Assembly (NCBI GenBank): GCA_002697705.1
Contig: NZXL01000079.1
Span: 5,004-12,827, forward strand
Direction: 5' to 3'
Length of the DNA: 7,824 nucleotides
From: Methanobacteriota archaeon
Lineage (GTDB): Archaea; Thermoplasmatota; Poseidoniia; Poseidoniales; Poseidoniaceae
The notes beneath the pieces are model-generated. The model was not told where the DNA came from and ran no database searches. It saw only the letters and a list, made by a program, of their open reading frames with translations. The translations under genes were made by a program, and so were the position numbers. This document shows, one piece after another, positions 7,301-7,824 of the stretch. Numbering within the stretch: position 1 is the first letter of the stretch; each line of letters starts with the position of its first letter.

Positions 7301-7653
7301 TTTTGAATTCAGCATCTAAGTTGTTAGAATTAGGATTTAATCTATACGCAACTCCGGGTACTGCAGATTATCTTAGAGAGAATGATATACCTGTAGAAGT
7401 GGCTTATCGTATTACAGAATCCAAACATCCTGATGCATTAGATTTGATGCGTCAAGGCAAGATTTCATTCATAGTTAATGTTCCAACAGTATCAGGTGGT
7501 GCTGTACGTGATGGAAATATGATGAGGAGACTTGCTGTCGAACTTAACATTCCATTTGTTACAACAATTAGAGGCGCTGATATGGAAGTTGCTGCAATCA
7601 AGGCACAACAAAAAGGAGAAGTTGAGCCTAGAAGGTTGAAGGTAAACTACTGA
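4309..7653 (+). CDS. carB: Carbamoyl-phosphate synthetase large subunit
   Basis: Makes carbamoyl phosphate from bicarbonate, CarA-derived ammonia and two ATP. The 1114-residue protein has two homologous halves. In the first half a pre-ATP-grasp segment (LVLGSGPIKIGQ, 11-22) is followed by an ATP-grasp domain (about 128-390) with RPAFTLGGLGGG (170-181), ENIDPMGVHTGES (236-248) and IEVNPRVSRSS (298-308, Glu299/Asn301/Arg303). The oligomerisation region is about 400-555. The second half has AIGSGPIRIGQ (598-608) and a second ATP-grasp domain (about 714-960) with RPSYVLGGRG (758-767), EHLEEAGIHSGDS (822-834) and LEVNPRSSRTVPF (882-894). A C-terminal MGS-like regulatory domain (about 990-1100) carries ATPGTADYL (1014-1022) and NMMRRLAVELNIPFVTT (1070-1086). 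All metal and ATP ligands look intact. It is somewhat longer than the usual 1060-1080 residues; part of the excess is the odd segment at 406-422. It is coupled to carA by TAATG and ends flush against a convergent gene. Confidence 0.97.
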   Translation: MPRRDDLKTILVLGSGPIKIGQAAEFDFSGSQAVRALREDGYEVILVNSNPATIQNDPEMADKVYIEPLLSSSVKRILEIERPCAILAGMGGQTALNIASELAHQGVLDELGVELIGSDLDAIDKAEDRDLFNKVCESINLPISEAIACNSMDEVIAAAEQINSWPLLIRPAFTLGGLGGGTAWDLGELVEIATLGLRNSRISQVLIEESILGWQELEYEVMRDEADNATIVCTMENIDPMGVHTGESTVVAPLQSFSDSDHQILRDQALSLIRALNIKGGCNVQFAFNQSTGEIRVIEVNPRVSRSSALASKATGYPIARMAAKIAVGYTLDELPNPITGEGTTAAFEPTLDYCVVKIPRWPFDKFRTADRTLGTSMKSTGEVMAIGRNFEEAFLKAWASLEQGCPHPRPLTRADESEGEGMEERAYEELPDSVLVDWCRVATDRRMGALIEAFRRGWSVERVHEITRITRWFLYRFENIAKIENEIVSMACNPSEIDLELLREWKSFGFSDSHIADALNGFPATGYKSLPRGRDEKTVMSRRHSLKLHPKYRMVDSCAAEFAAKTPYYYSTYEPNGSNEIDHIPDLESRTKQRYVAIGSGPIRIGQGIEFDYGCVHAVKAIREAGKDAILINNNPETVSTDFDTSDRLYFEPLTLEYVSEVLLRENAHSILLQFGGQTAINLSQPLEQRLPDLKKAGLELEIAGTSCDAIDEASDRERFEKFAQKAGLKMPRGATGTSSDDVRNAVEQIGFPVLIRPSYVLGGRGMEILSNQEQLDAYLKEAYLAPDKPLLVDEYLGHATELDVDAACDGKEVLVGAIMEHLEEAGIHSGDSTCFIPTQNVPEHILELVRKQTEVIGLGLNIKGCYNIQFAIQGDDLYVLEVNPRSSRTVPFVAKSSGLPLARIAANITIGIPLSKQDIPIRTSGQICVKAPVFPFIKLRGLDPAPGPEMKSTGEVFGSDTSADIAYLKARLATEVPVARSGGAYLTVRDQDKKKLLNSASKLLELGFNLYATPGTADYLRENDIPVEVAYRITESKHPDALDLMRQGKISFIVNVPTVSGGAVRDGNMMRRLAVELNIPFVTTIRGADMEVAAIKAQQKGEVEPRRLKVNY
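5527..5578. repeat. Imperfect palindrome inside carB coding the CPHPRPL...GEG segment
   Basis: Two 20-base arms (5527-5546 and 5559-5578) around a 12-base centre (5547-5558) are complementary at 13 of 20 positions, with two further G-T pairs. The strongest part is GAC/GTC with CCTT/AAGG next to the centre. The region encodes most of CarB residues 406-423, at the start of the oligomerisation domain, where the alignment to bacterial CarB loosens. The peptide resembles those translated from palindromic interspersed repeats in other genomes. This may be a degenerate inserted element or coincidence. Confidence 0.25.
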
Positions 7654-7824
7654 TCAACAGGCATCGAATGCATCGATGATATATCTTGTAAGTGGGCTTG
7701 TCCATGCTAATTCACTAATTCCAGATTCACCATCTTTTGAATAGATTCTTACAACATCTCTAACTCTTACATTTCCTTCTGAAGAACGTGCGAGAATTGT
7801 TGCAGCTTTAATCGCCTTTCCAGT
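7654..7824 (-). CDS. C-terminal fragment of an unidentified protein (5' end outside window)
   Basis: The minus strand is open from the window edge for 56 codons and ends in TGA (complement of TCA, 7654-7656), directly against the carB stop. The visible peptide begins TGKAIKAATILARSSEG, followed by NVRVRDVVRIYSKDG and a tail ending TRYIIDAFDAC. It has balanced charge, a plausible helix-strand alternation and no membrane segment or low-complexity tract. The codon use (Arg as AGA and CGT, A/T third positions) matches the neighbours. There is no start codon in the window, so length and family cannot be judged. The tail could be a small ligand- or nucleic-acid-binding domain, but I do not recognise it and assign no function. 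The absence of stops over its whole length and its flush end, like folP at the other junction, support a real gene. Confidence 0.6.
   Translation of the reverse strand, partial: TGKAIKAATILARSSEGNVRVRDVVRIYSKDGESGISELAWTSPLTRYIIDAFDAC
7662..7678. repeat. Short hairpin just inside the carB/minus-strand-gene convergent junction
   Basis: CATCGA (7662-7667) pairs with TCGATG (7673-7678) around the 5-base loop ATGCA, eight bases after the carB stop and within the last codons (IIDAFDA) of the convergent gene. GCATCGA is also directly repeated (7661-7667 and 7670-7676). It may form at the 3' end of the carAB transcript. No U-run follows closely. It resembles the ATCGAT-containing inverted repeat at the other convergent junction. 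Confidence 0.3.

Noticed and set aside
4309..7653. The two similar halves of carB as a recent gene duplication or assembly duplication
   Set aside because: The internal duplication is the ancient, normal architecture of the CarB family, and the halves have diverged strongly.
1..7824. CRISPR array, tRNA or rRNA gene, insertion sequence or attachment site
   Set aside because: I looked on both strands and saw no regularly spaced repeats, cloverleaf-like segments, transposase motifs or flanking direct repeats; nearly all bases are explained by core genes.

Overview
The window looks like a compact stretch of an archaeal chromosome, probably from the marine Euryarchaeota (Poseidoniales/Marine Group II). 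The archaeal call rests on a Trm56-type tRNA 2'-O-methyltransferase, a family largely confined to archaea, and on a TraB protein of the archaeal layout (acidic linker, DERD, GAGH, then C-terminal membrane segments). The Poseidoniales placement is an inference from gene content, AT-rich composition, heavy AGA/AGG arginine use and very short intergenic gaps. No marker here proves the lineage.

Layout: positions 1-726 (+) are the C-terminal part of a TraB-family membrane protein. Its TGA stop abuts the TAA stop of a convergent dihydropteroate synthase gene (folP, 727-1590, -) with no spacer. A gap of about 50 bp then separates folP from a divergent unknown four-helix membrane protein (1643-2272, +). 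Trm56 (2314-2871, +) follows. After a 130-bp non-coding leader come carA (3002-4309, +) and carB (4309-7653, +), joined by a one-base TAATG overlap. The carB TGA abuts the TGA of another convergent gene on the minus strand, of which only the last 56 codons (7654-7824) lie in the window.

How the genes work together: carA and carB encode the two subunits of carbamoyl-phosphate synthetase. CarA releases ammonia from glutamine, and CarB uses it with bicarbonate and two ATP to make carbamoyl phosphate for pyrimidines and arginine. FolP makes the pterin-pABA intermediate of folate synthesis. Trm56 methylates the T-loop of tRNA. Only carAB form a clear functional pair; the other genes appear to be housekeeping neighbours.

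The window is mainly ordinary core metabolism and I see no new multi-gene system. The points most worth a second look are: an in-frame segment in CarB whose peptide (CPHPRPL...GEG) and imperfect DNA palindrome recall protein-coding palindromic repeats; ATCGAT-rich inverted repeats just inside both zero-gap convergent junctions; an inverted repeat in the carAB leader; a 45-residue N-terminal extension of CarA; and a bacterial-type DHPS in an archaeal setting.
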